Origin: Pyrrhoderma lamaoense
Taxonomy: Eukaryota; Basidiomycota; Agaricomycetes; Hymenochaetales; Hymenochaetaceae
DNA: 64,000 bases
NCBI GenBank assembly: GCA_002794735.1
Contig: NBAZ01000019.1
Coordinates: forward strand, 124,001 to 188,000
Direction: 5' to 3'
The first letter of the stretch is position 1; the number at the start of each line of letters is the position of its first letter. The position numbers and the translations under genes are program-made. The notes beneath the pieces were generated by a model that saw nothing but the letters and a program-made list of their open reading frames with translations, searched no databases and was not told the origin of the DNA. Below, in pieces: positions 25,126 through 37,630 of the stretch.

Positions 25126-27564
25126 TACCTTCCTTTCTTTTTCTTCCCATTTTTTTTTTGCTCATCTATCGGTTTTTATCGGTTTACCCCTTGTGGGCTT
25201 GGACTTCTAACATTAAGATATCTTGTTCTTAGTTTGTATCTCTATGCTTCGTATGTATTAACATATATCTCTTGTAGACAGATGGAAAGGTGATTAAAAA
25301 GTATAAATACTCATTTCTATTGAAAGAGAATCAAATACGATAACTATACTAGCAGTGGAATAACAAGACTGAATAGTTTTTATTAATCAAGCAAAGGCAA
25401 TATCACTATACGTTTCCTGAGTTCTGATATTCGACCCCTCAATCGTTCCTTTTTCTGCCGCTTCCTTTAGATTGAATAACATGCGGCTACCGAAAATGCA
25501 GAGAAAGGTAGGAGAACCCGCTACAGTTAGCAGATTAGTTAAGAATACGTTCTCCAAATCGATTTCGTAGTTAACAATATTTAAGGCGCAGCAAAATAGG
25601 ATACTGTTATAGAACAAATGATTAAGACTCTGCGTTAGAATTCGGCTGATACTAGGTAGGAAACCCACATGAAGTAATAGATGATCTGATCTTCGATAAG
25701 TACTCGCATGAGTTGAAGACCCCTAAATTTTCTGAATGGGAACCAAAGCTCCATTCCTTTATATAAAGCTAAGGACAAGAAAGTTACTCCAATTACCATA
25801 GGTAAGATCCTACAAGTAAGAGCTAGTATGAGGAGACGACATATTATAATAGTAATGCTTTCTTTTACCAGTCAGCGAGACCGAGACGAAACATCAAGGA
25901 TCTTAATTTAAATCTTCCGCAAGCAACAAGACCCGGAACAACTTCTAGTGCCTCATCTAAACGTCAAAGTCAAGGAATCTGACCATTAACTCTGATTATA
26001 GTAAAGCTTGGTCACATACAATCGCTGAACTCATATGTTCTAACATAAACATAAAGCTTAAAGATACTCTCCAAAAGTACTAATACTTTTAGTATAGTGG
26101 TCAAGATCCGTGCTGGGGACAGGTGCATAGTCAGTCTGTGAGATCACAGTTTCATTTGATGCAATCACTCACGATTACTCCACATTGCTGAAGTACGAAT
26201 CGCAAGGATGTCTGATCACCTATTATAAGCAAGTAGACCACAAGTCTATAAAGAAGCCAATATTTCCTTACAATCAATTACTATCGTTGTTATTACATCT
26301 TTTGAGTTAATAGTTAGTCTGAACGATCGAGAAAAGACTGATAATCTGCCGTCGGACTTACTCGCTCCATTGTGCACCCATACACTATATTGACCTAGAT
26401 CATGACTATTATGAAAAAAACTTGTATTGGCACATCATGTAGACCTCACAACTTTTCGAAGAAAGCATGTAATTGTATATTAGTTTTTTCCTAAACCGGG
26501 AATTTGTTTAAAGGACATGACTTACTTGATTGTAGTTGCATCCATTGATGGGACTTGAAAGTGCATTTATTTAGCCACTATAGCCTCAAATGAACTAAAA
26601 AGATATATTCACAGAGTACGCTTGATATCGCTCCTATAATGCCAATATAGCGGTTCTAAGGTGGATTTTAGTGAACGCCTAACACTTGGCGAGCCCAAGA
26701 TGCCAAAATGCTTTATTATAAGAATAACTCACTGAGAAGTAAAGTACATGTAACAATCCAAATTTCTTATTCTAATTAGAGATAGGCAAGTTTTTGGAAT
26801 ACGTCAAAGGAGATGCCAAAATACAAATTAGGTATTCTAACTTACCCAGAAATATTTGACCTTTGCGGATAAGTATGAAAGATGTAAGCATGGAGTTGTG
26901 TTATGATCATGGCGAGTAAGCATACCTCCATATCAATAGATATTACTGCAATTAGTATGCATTGTATATCAGTTAGGGAAAAATCAAGCTAGCCAATTCA
27001 AGAGTCTAGGCCTCACACGAATCATATACGAGAGCAGTAGCTATTGCTGAGTAGAAGTACTGAGTCACATATAGCTGCGAGACTATTTCAGCAGCATGGA
27101 AGGGATCCGTGTAGTCAAAGGTCATAAGGAGTGGATTTAGTTTTCAGTAGGGCGTTGAGGCTATTAGTAAATTGGATTGCTAGCTATAATTAGCATTCAG
27201 ACAGATGCACGAGCCAGTTTTCTCTCTTATGGTTCACAGCCAATGGCGTTTATAGAGAAATTGAATTAGATGATATCGACGCTTAGATCTCTTACAACTT
27301 CAATCACACCTTCTCGAAGACACATCACGCCTGTCCCCCTGTGAGGTACTGATGGGCGTCATGAACATAGATGGTTAGAATTGCGTTGAACTTCAAGTTC
27401 TTTATATTACTCCGAAACAGAATCCGCGACAGGGAAGCATGAGCTTATAAATACAATCTCTCTCGATCCGCTTTTAGCATTTAAAAGACTCTTTTCGGGG
27501 CTTCTCATCATCCCAATACTCGGAGGATGTATTTACCAGCAACTTGAAATACTTAAATTAGCTC
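25126..27564. other. AT-rich gap without a recognisable gene
   Basis: Over 2.4 kb no frame on either strand has coding character or family resemblance. I found no terminal repeats by eye. It may be an old decayed repeat region; together with the stretches around 28-31 kb it forms the most gene-poor part of the window. Confidence 0.5.
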
Positions 27565-28275
27565 TCAGAGATTTGTGATAGAGGTTATCAGTTTCCGTAC
27601 TTCAACTCTTATGTTTTCAACCCTTCCAGCATCTTTCTTGTCAGGTCCCTCATCAGAACTGGGAGCATTCTTCTCTAAATCACCCTGCACCCCTCCATAC
27701 CTAAGCTTCTGCGACTTTCGATCAGGGCTTTCCCTTCCGCTTCCATTGTCTTCTACTGTGGGCTCGTACGGCTCCTCGTGACTAACCGTCGCATACTCCT
27801 TATTAGGATTAGCATACTGTTCATTTGGGCGATGAGTTTCTTCGTGTCCACCATCAACACGATATGTCTTCGTTGAATCAGGTGGTGTTGTGTCCACTTC
27901 CTTAAAGTAGTTCTCAGCCAACTGCGATTCTTTCGAATCCTCTGCTCTAAAGAATGTGGATGAGTGAAATCCCCGTTTCCCCTTGTGATTGTCCAACGAT
28001 TTCGATTTCTTTTCTTCCTTGTTCAGATTTATGCTTTTTGATGGAAGATATGGATCTGGAGCAGCATTTCCCTTCCCTTTGTCCCGACCTTCATCTCCAC
28101 CCTTTGAGGTCGTTGCGTGCTTCAGATGTGGGTTTTGATCAAGAGGTGTATGCTCTATCGAGCTACGTGATGCAGGTGGGGCTTGACCTTTCGTTTGTGT
28201 TGCCAAAAATCTGTGAGGATTAAGACGTAAAGCTCGAATGGGAAAACCCTGGATGAGAGTACGTGAGATAATCAT
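27565..28275 (-). CDS. Hypothetical protein with mitochondrial-type presequence
   Basis: I do not recognise a domain. I prefer the inner ATG at 28275 over the first ATG at 28377, because the following residues (IISRTLIQGFPIRALRLNPHRF) form a basic, Arg-rich, acid-free presequence and include RFLATQ, like a processing site. A second motif GFHSSTFF further on resembles the RGFHSS motif often found after fungal mitochondrial presequences. The rest is charged, disordered, rich in Lys, Asp, Glu and Pro. The single open exon of about 236 codons is uninterrupted. It may act in mitochondria; no enzymatic role can be inferred. Confidence 0.65.
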   Translation of the reverse strand: MIISRTLIQGFPIRALRLNPHRFLATQTKGQAPPASRSSIEHTPLDQNPHLKHATTSKGGDEGRDKGKGNAAPDPYLPSKSINLNKEEKKSKSLDNHKGKRGFHSSTFFRAEDSKESQLAENYFKEVDTTPPDSTKTYRVDGGHEETHRPNEQYANPNKEYATVSHEEPYEPTVEDNGSGRESPDRKSQKLRYGGVQGDLEKNAPSSDEGPDKKDAGRVENIRVEVRKLITSITNL

Positions 28276-29199
28276 GTTCAGCTTCAGCAAGAATTCTCTA
28301 GCTTTCAAGAATGTGAGTGGACTTGAGACAAAGAAGAGAAGATGGATGCTTTTGGATCGAAGTCCACTGTAAACCATTCAAAATCCACAAGTGACGTCAC
28401 CTTGACAGCATAATGCCAGAGCTTGATTAGTAATATTACATGTATTCTACTTATCACACAAAATCATCATGAATGCTGTCTGCTTGTAAAATTAAAAGTA
28501 AAACATGCCGACCATCATGTAGATATGTGTGTGTACACGCCTTTTGGGCTTCGTTGGCTTTATTATTTTGTAATCATCAGATGTAAATTATACCATAGTA
28601 TACACCTACAACCGAATTGTTACACAAACCGATTCTTGTAACTGATCAAACAGGAGAAGTGCTCAGTAGAAACTTCGAACTCGCTTCGGGAGAGGAATTT
28701 CGGGCACTTCCTGAAATTATGTACCGACGTGAGCGTACTTCGGTTCATCATGTTTGAGTATCTCGAGCCGATACATAGTATCAAGTCCCTTAATCAGCCA
28801 AAAGAATCTGTCCACCACATTCCGCTGGGAATGGATTTCTAATATCCTATTGTCCTGCCACATTGGCAGTATACAAATCAGTCAATCTATAATATAAAGA
28901 AACTCTGAAAACTTCCAAAATCTCGACACACTATAGATGAACTGAGGTATCAAGATGAATACTGCGAGCAAGACGATTAGGTAAATGCGATTCTAAACCG
29001 GATTTCGAGTTCAGAAATCCCAGACATCCAAATATCTGCTTCGTCTGCGTCAAAAATGATCCTCATCCACTGATATGTAATGAATACGTATAGATATGAC
29101 GACTGATATGCCAGCCATGAATGTAGAGAAGCTTGTCCAGATGACCCCAGCAAGTCCAGAGGAACCTTGCGATGGGCCAACGTAATGGGAGCTAATGAA
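28276..29199. other. Gap without a recognisable gene
   Basis: Only short frames without motifs are present. It holds the promoter of the minus-strand mitochondrial-type gene at its left end. Confidence 0.4.
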
Positions 29200-30353
29200 C
29201 TTAGGATAACTCCAAATGTCCGGTTAACGTTTTATCGCGAGGGGCAAAATGGGCCCTACAAGACAGATCGTATCACCAGTATCAACCTCTCGAGCACATC
29301 CGAACGAGTTTGGGTGCTCTCAATGCAGGCGGTAAAGGCAAGCCATAGCCTGAAGCCCTCCTGGGGACTTGATAACGATCTGGTTTCAATCAGATTACCA
29401 GAGCGAGCAATCACATGACGATAGATTTCATTCGCCGGCACGTGTTGAACTTGCTCTTATGCTTTAGCTTACTATGACCACGAAGGAGTAGTATACTCAT
29501 CGGCTCTGAATTTGGTGGACGACCTATATTGCTTCGCGCATGTGCTAAGATGACCAACAAGCTTGAAGGAAAAGAATCCGGGCTACTTTGCGTAGTCTAG
29601 GGGTCAAGAGTCGGCTTGTCTAGTCGACCTACAAAAAGAGAAACAAAGGTGTATCGGCGGTTATGTCGGATTTGAAAAGGACTGATATATGTAAGATGCT
29701 ATCCAATTGTGAGCGTGTATTAAAGTGGAGCTATCCTAAATATGATGGGGTTTCTGGTCCGGATATGATTGGGGAAGCGCATAGAGCTCTCGAACGTTAT
29801 AATACTTATTGTGATCCGGGAGAGTACTTGCCATGAAGATATTCAACTCGACACCGAAGATCTTGAAGACATGATGCAGACAAGAGGGAGAATGATATGC
29901 GGGAATTTCCTGGAGTTGAAAATGAAAAGAAGAGAATATTTCGATTGATTGTTTTGAATACTTCGAACCAATGCGTAGTCTTAGGCCCCTTGACCAATTC
30001 AAAGGATCTGTACGACACATTGCATTGGGTGTGTTCCTCTACTTTCATATTACCCTTATGTTTTGTTTTTGGATCCGATCTCAGTCACCCATTGCTTAGC
30101 TTCGAGTGAAGAGGGGATCAAACACAGAGATATCAATATGAAGAATTTATTGTTCCGTCGACTCGGCGGTGATCAAATCCAAGGTGTACTCAGTGACTGG
30201 GATCAAGCGTCGACTTATGTGACAGAGAACTCACACGACCATACTGGGACTCGAAATAGGACAAGAGCATTCATGCATATTGATATGCGCAGACTTCAAC
30301 CCCCTGTTCATCATGAACAATCTGATTTCGAGTCAAAACTTTATGTGATTTAA
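29200..30353 (+). pseudogene. Remnant of a FunK1 fungal-type protein kinase
   Basis: FunK1 kinases are a basidiomycete-expanded, largely uncharacterised kinase-like family. The clearest part is 30091-30353: GIKHRDINMKNLLFRR carries the catalytic-loop HRD, then GVLSDWDQAS carries the DWD form of the metal-binding motif, followed by TRAFMHIDMRRLQPP and FESKLYVI, which match the family core; a stop then cuts it off. Upstream, FEYFEPMRSLRPLDQFKG joins this part through an intron at about 30028-30110, but a frame change at TTTT 29952-29955 separates it from RIFRLIV. Earlier fragments (WSYPKYDG near 29725, and possibly 29290-29400) are interrupted by stops. Multiple lesions of different kinds make this a decayed copy, unlike the single-base breaks elsewhere. 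Confidence 0.75.
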
Positions 30354-31038
30354 CGGATCAATATTCGGAAGGGAAGTCAGTACCCACATCTATTAGACAT
30401 ACAGACGCCGATACGTGGCCACACCGGAACGCCGAACGGGACAGGATGATAGTGATTCAGAAACGGTTCCTCTTAATGACAAACTATTAGAAGAGAGTTC
30501 AAAAAATTTACCTCTTTTTACAAGCCACTCTTTCATAGTTGGGTGCGCCCATTGCAATTTTTGTTTCATGATTTTAATCGACCTTGTACGAACTATCACT
30601 CATCAGTAGCTGATAAGGATTACGTTTTATCGCGAAGTAGGACTAGATCGGCCAACTATGGTAAAGAGTATCTGACACGGAGAGGATATTGATTGTTTTA
30701 TAGCAATCTAGGGGTACTTGAAAGTTGAAATTTACCTCTTTCACGTTCTATATATAGCACAATACATATGTACCTTTGTTATTTAATTGTTATTTTGGTA
30801 CTCATGTTCTTTGACTTATATGTGTACCATACACAGTCTATCTGATAGGAGAATTTTACTTGACGAGATCTATCATCTCCACATATACTATGTTGATGTT
30901 ATATGCTGGATTATGATCAACTATGGGTGCCAAGTACGAATTAAAAATATATCGGCCGAATAATTTTGACTCCAACATTTCCCTAAATTCGTCAACAAAG
31001 GCAACAACGATACTTCTCTAAATTACTAGTTTTAACTA
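30354..31038. other. Gap between kinase remnant and MITE
   Basis: AT-rich, with no supported gene. Its left end may still contain eroded kinase sequence, but I cannot recognise it. Confidence 0.4.
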
Positions 31039-31301
31039 CAGGTGGGTACAAAAAGTGTTCGGACACTTCGATCATCGATCACGCATATATGCAACTTATG
31101 CAAAAGAAAAATTTTACTTTTCGTCCAGTTAACACTCCAGATATGAGATTAAAGTCAGCAAAATATCACTACGAAGAAAGAACAGAATTGAGAGGCAAAG
31201 AAAGTCATGATTGTGCAAAGATCAATAGTATTCAGAATACACTAGAGGAATGAGAACATCCTTCTATATCGGGGTGTCCGAACACTTTTTGTACCCACCT
31301 G
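31039..31301. mobile_element. Mariner-like MITE with 28-bp perfect inverted repeats
   Basis: The left end begins CAGGTGGGTACAAAAAGTGT and continues TCGGACAC; the right end is its exact reverse complement over 28 bases. Both ends abut TA (31037-31038 and 31302-31303), the target duplication of Tc1/mariner elements. The 263-bp element has no coding frame, so it is non-autonomous. The GGTGGGTACAAAAAGT end sequence is the sort seen in Tc1/mariner families. The perfect repeats suggest recent activity, and an autonomous relative should exist elsewhere in the genome. Confidence 0.92.
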
Positions 31302-31303
31302 TA

Positions 31304-31541
31304 TTATAATGATGTAACAGTGTATGATATAATCTCCCAACCTCTCACATTCTCACGTGTTCGATCCGCTCCGGTAAAGTAATCATGGCCAGACTCGGAG
31401 GCCGGGGATCTCGCACACGACTTGACCTCAAGTCAACCGACAAGTTGTCCAACCCGATTACGGCGTGGTCAAGCGTCGGGGCGAACGAGTAATTCAAAGG
31501 TGTTGCAAGGGAGGTGTGGCGGAGCCCTTGCCTTTTACACC
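31304..31541 (+). promoter_or_regulatory. Promoter region of the alpha/beta hydrolase gene
   Basis: The MITE ends about 240 bases upstream of the hydrolase start, so it sits in or next to this promoter. A CACGTG E-box lies at 31355-31360. No other element is clear. Confidence 0.35.
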
Positions 31542-32983
31542 ATGTCCACCAGTGGTGCTCGCTATCTACCTCTCCTCTTACTTTCAGTACCTTCTTTGTT
31601 TATTGCCTTCCAATATCTTATCTCCTTCCCACTCCCTCCGGCTCCTATCCCTGTACACCCTTCCCTCGCCTCACTACCAAGTGACTCTCGATCATGGTTG
31701 ATTTATCCGGAAGACTTTTATGAAGGAGGCGAATATGTTAATTTCCCATTTGGTCGCGTGAGTGGAGCAGCCTACTTTTACATCATTCTAATATTGATTA
31801 TCTCAATTATTGTTTACACAAAACAAAGGTTCGATATTGGATCTTTGGTCCTGAAAAGGGGGAGAAAATTGTACTTGTTCATGGTCTTTCTGTCCCAGCT
31901 ATCATATGGAAGGATGTCGCTCCTCAACTAGCAGCGAAAGGATACCGTATTCTTGTTTATGGTTCGTCTACTAGTGAATCTATGTATACATTCTTGCGTG
32001 ATCTCAGATACTCGAATTAGACTTATATGGAAGGGGCTATTCTGATGCCCCACGAACATCTTATAATGCAGGACTGTATACCACACAACTAGCACTCTTA
32101 ATGCAACATGTTCATTGGGAAAAGGCCCATATTGTGGCGCTCTCCATGGTATCTCTGTCTCTCTTAAGTCATGCTATAGTGTCTAATGCTTCGTAAAGGG
32201 TGGTGGAGTTGCTATCTCGTTCGCTTCTAGCTTTCCGCACCTTTCAACTGGTAAAATTGCATTGATTGCATCTACGGGTCTAATGGAGGTAAGTCTCAAC
32301 ACTCTTCGGCCGAGGAATGACATTGTATATATACAACTAACTCTTCTTCGTTTCATTCAATAGACTTCAGACTTGTCTCGCACAAGTAAAGTAATGTCCT
32401 CACCTCTTGTCCAATATATTGCCTCAACTTCAGTTGTTCGAGTGTGTTTGGCCATTTTCATTTTCTAGTGGATGAGACTCAACTAGACATTTAAACAGAC
32501 TTTATTACAAAGACTTGGATCGGGCAACCCAACTTTTAACCCCATACAAGAGGTACGCCCTACTCCAAAGTTCTATATAAGAACGGCTACAAATGATTGG
32601 TTAATCTAGATCGTACAAATCCAGTCCGCTTACCTTCCAGGATATAACACTGCGATTGCATCTTCTCTCCGAGATGGGCCACTTCGGGGACTTGGTCACG
32701 CTTTCTCAGCTGTTTCAGAGAACAACAGTAATCTCTTGTTGATTTGGGTATGTAGTCCAATTGAATCTATATTTATCATATCATGACCAACAACGGAATT
32801 TTCTTGTCTCAGGGCACGGACGACAACACGGTTCCATATCGATATGCAGCCCGTATTAGGGAGCTAGTTCCAAACTCTAAGCTAATAACAATCGAAGGTG
32901 GACACCATGACCTCACACTTTCACATCCCGACGATGTATGCGATGCACTTCTTCAGTTCTTTAACCTTTCCGACACGCGATAA
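31542..32983 (+). CDS. Membrane-anchored alpha/beta hydrolase
   Basis: The fold covers esterases, lipases and peptidases of the S33 type; the substrate cannot be told. I start at the ATG at 31542, which begins a strongly hydrophobic segment (YLPLLLLSVPSLFIAFQYLI), a signal anchor. An intron 31758-31828 joins FPFGR to VRYWIFGPEKGEKIVLVHGL, the oxyanion-loop region (HGL). The nucleophile elbow is ALSM-GGG, split by an intron near 32149; the acid is in WGTDDNTVPY and the His in EGGHHDL. Several short introns (about 50 nt) interrupt the gene and those checked keep the frame. It ends LQFFNLSDTR. It is likely bound to the ER or plasma membrane facing the lumen or outside. The nearby MITE could affect its expression. 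Confidence 0.88.
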
Positions 32984-34160
32984 ACTGCATCGGAAGGGAC
33001 TCTAGTTTCATCACGGACTCTATCCCACACTACACTATACTAAGCTCGTTATTATCACCTCATTTTCTTTTCGTTTCTCGAAATTACACCGCGCGGGAAT
33101 CCACACTTGCTATGATCTACCTTCCTCCTAGAAAACTGTCCTTGTTACTTGCCCCCTGTCCCCATTACTCATTTTTTTTCTGTTGTATTGCTTATTTGTT
33201 TTTTTTTCGTCATTCTCCGGGTATAATGTTGTTTAGTTATATGCACCTTGGTTTATCATCGAGGAGAAATGAAATTGAATTTTTGTGAAAAGCTTTTCTG
33301 ATCTATTTTTAGCATCCAATGATAAAAGGGTCAGTATGGGCTGATTTTTTGTTTCCACTCGTAAACAACATAAACGTGACTATTCTAAAAAATCGTTCCG
33401 CATTTTGCAGGAAGGGCAGGGATGACAATCGACTTAAAGAGTATAGGTGATTGGACTACACGTGGATCTCATTAATATTTCCGTCGGTTCTTCTAGTACT
33501 ACGGAGGAGGCGCCGGTATCTTCTCTCACCCTGAATGTGTTCATCTCGTGGATCAAATCAACTTGTGAAGGTTACTTGTTTATTGCATTCTGAACTTAGA
33601 TCAGGATCAAAGGGAAGTCTTCGAATACTTTGTTGCTGCGCAATAAATAGTAAAAACACAACGCTTAATTGCTTGCGGTCTCGGCTCCGAGCCACAACAA
33701 TAGTGATAGCAAACTACAAAAGTAATCTCATGTTTGTAATTAAACAATAGAAAAATAGCTTACCTAATGTATCTAATTACTCTAAAAAACACGTGTTGGC
33801 TGCATGTTTTGTGATGCAGCCCCAAGTCCATGCCCAAGCCCAAGGCATGCATAATAACCATGGTTCCGGCTCATGTCCGAGAGCACCGTGACAAAACAGT
33901 AACCAAACTTTGTCTTCCAAATTCCTTTTCCCATAATCACTGCCATTTTGGGGCTCTATACACGATGCTTCCTGGAGGCCCTTTTACGCGTTCCGTCCCC
34001 GGCAGCTACAAAACCTTCCAAACTTCAATCGACCACTCTTGCTCTTCGCCCACGACTATCGTCTCCTCCTCTCCAATATCAGTGAGAGACACGCTCTTTT
34101 TCCTTCCACTTGAGTGTTATCTAGACATCTTAACTTCTGTCTACCTGTCTCTGCTAAGAT
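32984..34160. other. Intergenic gap
   Basis: The left part, with poly-T runs at about 33170-33210, probably carries the 3' end of the hydrolase transcript. Short frames at 33535-33750 and 33830-34297 have no motifs. The last 250 bases are C/T-rich, typical of a promoter here. Confidence 0.45.
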
Positions 34161-37100
34161 ATGTCGTCGCCAACCACTACTCCCAACTCAACGCAGAAGA
34201 AGTCCCGTATGGGTCGCATAGGGACTTCGATCCGTCGAAACTCCTCTTTCTTCATACCCTCCAGATCAAATTCTCCTTCAGCACGTGGAAACGGTGAAAA
34301 CAGTGCTGGCACTGGCACAAGTACTCCACCAAAGCAAAGCTCTTTACCAATTAGGCAACATACAACTCCTCCTCCTTCCAAACCGACTTCAAGGCCTTCT
34401 TCTATCCGCTCAATTCGTTCTATCGAACGATTTGTCAAGAAACGAACTTCATTTGACGGGAAAGATAAGAAGGAGGCTGAGCAGAAGAAGGAAGAGCAAC
34501 GGCAACGGCAACCGGACCCGGAACCACAACCTGCTGAGCAACCAAAGGAAGAGAGCCAAGTGATAGTACCTCCAGCGGAACCCATACCAGAGCCTGCGCC
34601 TGAACCTAAAGCTGAACCACCCACAGATGCTGCCAACTCAACAGCGACTTCATCTGCGGCTCCAACTATTGATATACAGCCCCCTAAGCAGGAAGAACTA
34701 GCTCCCGAGCCAACCCCGGAGCCTGAAGTTGAGGTGTTGAAAAAGGAGGAACCTCAAGAAATTGTTCAAGAGGAGAAGAAAGATCCCGTACCTCATGAAA
34801 CCACCTCAGAGTCCGTCAAGAGCCACGAATCTCAGGAGCATCTACCATATGGTGGTCATGTCCATATCCCTATTTCTAGCTCACCAGAGCCATTGTCTGC
34901 GGCAAACTCATCAGACAATCTCTCTCAAGATAATCATTCTGTGCATGACCATACCCCGGCTTTCCTGGGTCATACAAAGACTCTTTCTCTTAACATCTCT
35001 CAGGAACATCTACCGACTGAATTGAGTCCTATTCTTGAAGATGAACGTTCTGCAGTTGAGGAGAAGCCTGCCAACCCGCCGTTCATTAACCGGGTAGTTG
35101 ATACTACCGTACCCCAAGTATCTTCTGCGCTTCGAGCACCGCCCATTACTGCGCCTTCTCTTACTTCTCACAACTTAAGTAACACAAGTAATGTAACGAC
35201 TCCTCGTGCTAAGCCCGAACTAGTGAGTCATGTTGCTAAGGGACAGAATGATGAAAAGGGTAAAGGAAAGGATTCTCTGCACCCAACTTTCTCTATCCCA
35301 GGAGCTCTACCTCAAGAAGGATACTTCGCACCTACAGCGCCGGAACCCATCGCGCATGCATCTACTTTAGAGTGAGATTATTTCATATTAATGAGTATAT
35401 GTGTCTTTATCTGATTATATTTACTCCGTATCAGGCAATGTGCGGAAGATCCTTTCAGAGATCCGGACCCAGTGGACGTATATTCTTCTATGCCTGTGTG
35501 AGTAAATACACATATAAGCATTTCCCGATACTGAATAACGCCTTGTATATAGCCCGGATACCCAGAAACCAGTTGTTGAGAGTCAACCTGCAGTAGCCAA
35601 TCCATCGTTCCCGGATCCTGTTGTTGAACCCACACCTGCAATTTACACGCTTCCTGCCTTTAAAGAAGTAATAACAAGGTAAGTTCTTGTCACAAAAGGC
35701 ATGGATCAGATTATTTAGTATATTAACACTCTGTACTCTATGATATCCAGGGACCTACGCACTGTTCCATCTGATCATACTCTTGCGGCTCAAAGCAGTA
35801 GAGCCTCAAGTGAACACCGTGGTGTTGAGACTGAGTGAGTAACACGTATTGTATGCGCATATCCTTTGCTAAAGCTCTTTTTTAGTGAAACTGTACCTTT
35901 ATTATCACGTTCCAAACAGCCATTCCAGTAAGATTCTTCTTTGATACAATGCATATGACAGACGAATAACACTTTCTTTCAACAGCTCACCCTGGGTACC
36001 AAACTACCAGAGCAACAGTTGGCTTACTCATACGCTTCCAGACTCGACGAAGTATTATACTCATCCCGCAATGCGTATAGTAACGGATATTAATATTCAA
36101 AACCCTCGCAAGATGGCGGCTGTTACTTCGTATATTGAGAAGAAGCTAGCTGTTGATATGTCGATACCAGCTGATGGGTTGGAGATCTGGTTACACGACG
36201 AGGCAGTGCACCCTGATGATTTCGTACCTGTTAGATGTTGGGTGAATCACGAAGCTCGTGCTTTGGGATACTGGCCTCCCCCTACTTTTGGTCCAGATGG
36301 ATCGGTGAGACCCATTGCTGAAGACAGTGAGTACAGTTTTGGAGGTCTTGTATAAATGAAATGGATGTTGACATTGCACCCAGAGCTTGACTTGGAGTAT
36401 AGGTATTGGGCTTTCATGGAATCTCACCCTGCTCATACCTCTCTACCTTTTAATGCATATTCTGAAGCTTTAGATGCATTGACATGGTCATACACTGGCA
36501 CGTATATTTCTGCTTTCAAACCTACTTTCTTTTATCTAACACATCTGAAACAGAACGACTTCTGAAATCGAATCGTCGTGCTCCCCCGCCATTCACCCAG
36601 CACGAAAGTCAGGAGTTGATCACGCTTCTTCGTTCCACTACCAGTAAGTACAAGATTATGATAAAAACCATATCTCCTTATAATATTTTGTTCTGTCTTA
36701 GGCCATGATACGAACGTGCAATCTGTCGTACAAACTCGCGTCGTAGCTCGCATTCTGCGTCGGATAGGTAGCGATACTGCTTTTAACTGAGATTTCTTTA
36801 TCTGACTATATATACTTTTAAGTCCAATGGAAGCAGCACTTCTTCCGTCCTCAGAAGCCTCTTCCAAGTGGTACCCCAGCCGAGGCATCTGAGACGCAAG
36901 AGAGTGGCTCAAACCAGTACTCGGTCGTCGACATAATTCTGGCAACGTTATGTCTCGGCATCCCGTATCTGCTCACCGACCGACCTTCGTATTCGAGGTA
37001 CGATGAAGAAGGCGGGATTATGTACTCGCATTTCCCCTTCCTTTTGTTCGGGGCTAGCATCTGTATACTGGCATGTGTATTTGCTATGTTACTTTTCCCA

Positions 37101-37630
37101 CCTGATGCTCATGATAACTCTGCCTGTTCTGAAGGCTGCGATAATACTGATGGCGTCTCTGATGTTCCTGACCCTACCGGGTCTGGACGATGTAGCGAGA
37201 ACGACTGCGTTCATTGCAATAATCGGATCAATGTCAAGTCTCGCGTCCTCAGTGATCGCCGCTCTTCGGAACCGACTAGAGATTCAGCTGCTAGTACCTC
37301 GTGGTGGTGAAGGATTTGTTGTAACGAACTCTACAATAAATGTATGTTCTCTTACATAACTAGTGAATACTCGCAAGTAAAAACCAGTGGCTAATGAATG
37401 TTATCCACCTGCAGGGTAATAGCATCATACCTTCACTCCCGGCTGTCTTTCTTCTTTATTCCATCATTTCTCTTGTCACAGGCGTGGTCCTGTATGTTTC
37501 TCGTGGATCAGTTGTTATCGACCCAACTCCTTTGACAAAGTTTGCAGCTTACACTCGTTGGACGACAATAGGCGTTGCAGGCTTTTGTGGAGGCGTGTTG
37601 ATCGCGTCAATGTTATTCATCCGCCGTTAA
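34161..37630 (+). CDS. Multi-pass membrane protein with WW-like module
   Basis: This resembles a basidiomycete-type protein of unknown function. The first exon (34161-35371) is long, disordered and Pro/Glu-rich (repeats like PEPAPEPKAEP). It joins in frame to QCAEDPFRDPDPVDVY and then several small exons. A WW-like module reads WVPNYQSNSWLTHTLP then KYYTHP, followed by VTDINIQNPRKM. A second conserved part has WLHDEAVHPDDFVPVRCWVNHE. After SSNQ-type linkers come four or more hydrophobic segments: FPFLLFGASICIL, then via an in-frame intron (about 37078-37134) AAIILMASLMFLTL, IGSMSSLASSVI, and, after another intron, IIPSLPAVFLLYSII and a last segment before RR. The WW module may bind proline-rich partners such as PPPY motifs. 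A start further upstream is possible. Confidence 0.75.

Noticed and set aside
34154..34636. Minus-strand open frame of 160 codons, Gly/Ser-rich
   Set aside because: It is the antisense of the Pro/Glu-rich first exon of the WW-like gene; its composition is a mirror effect.
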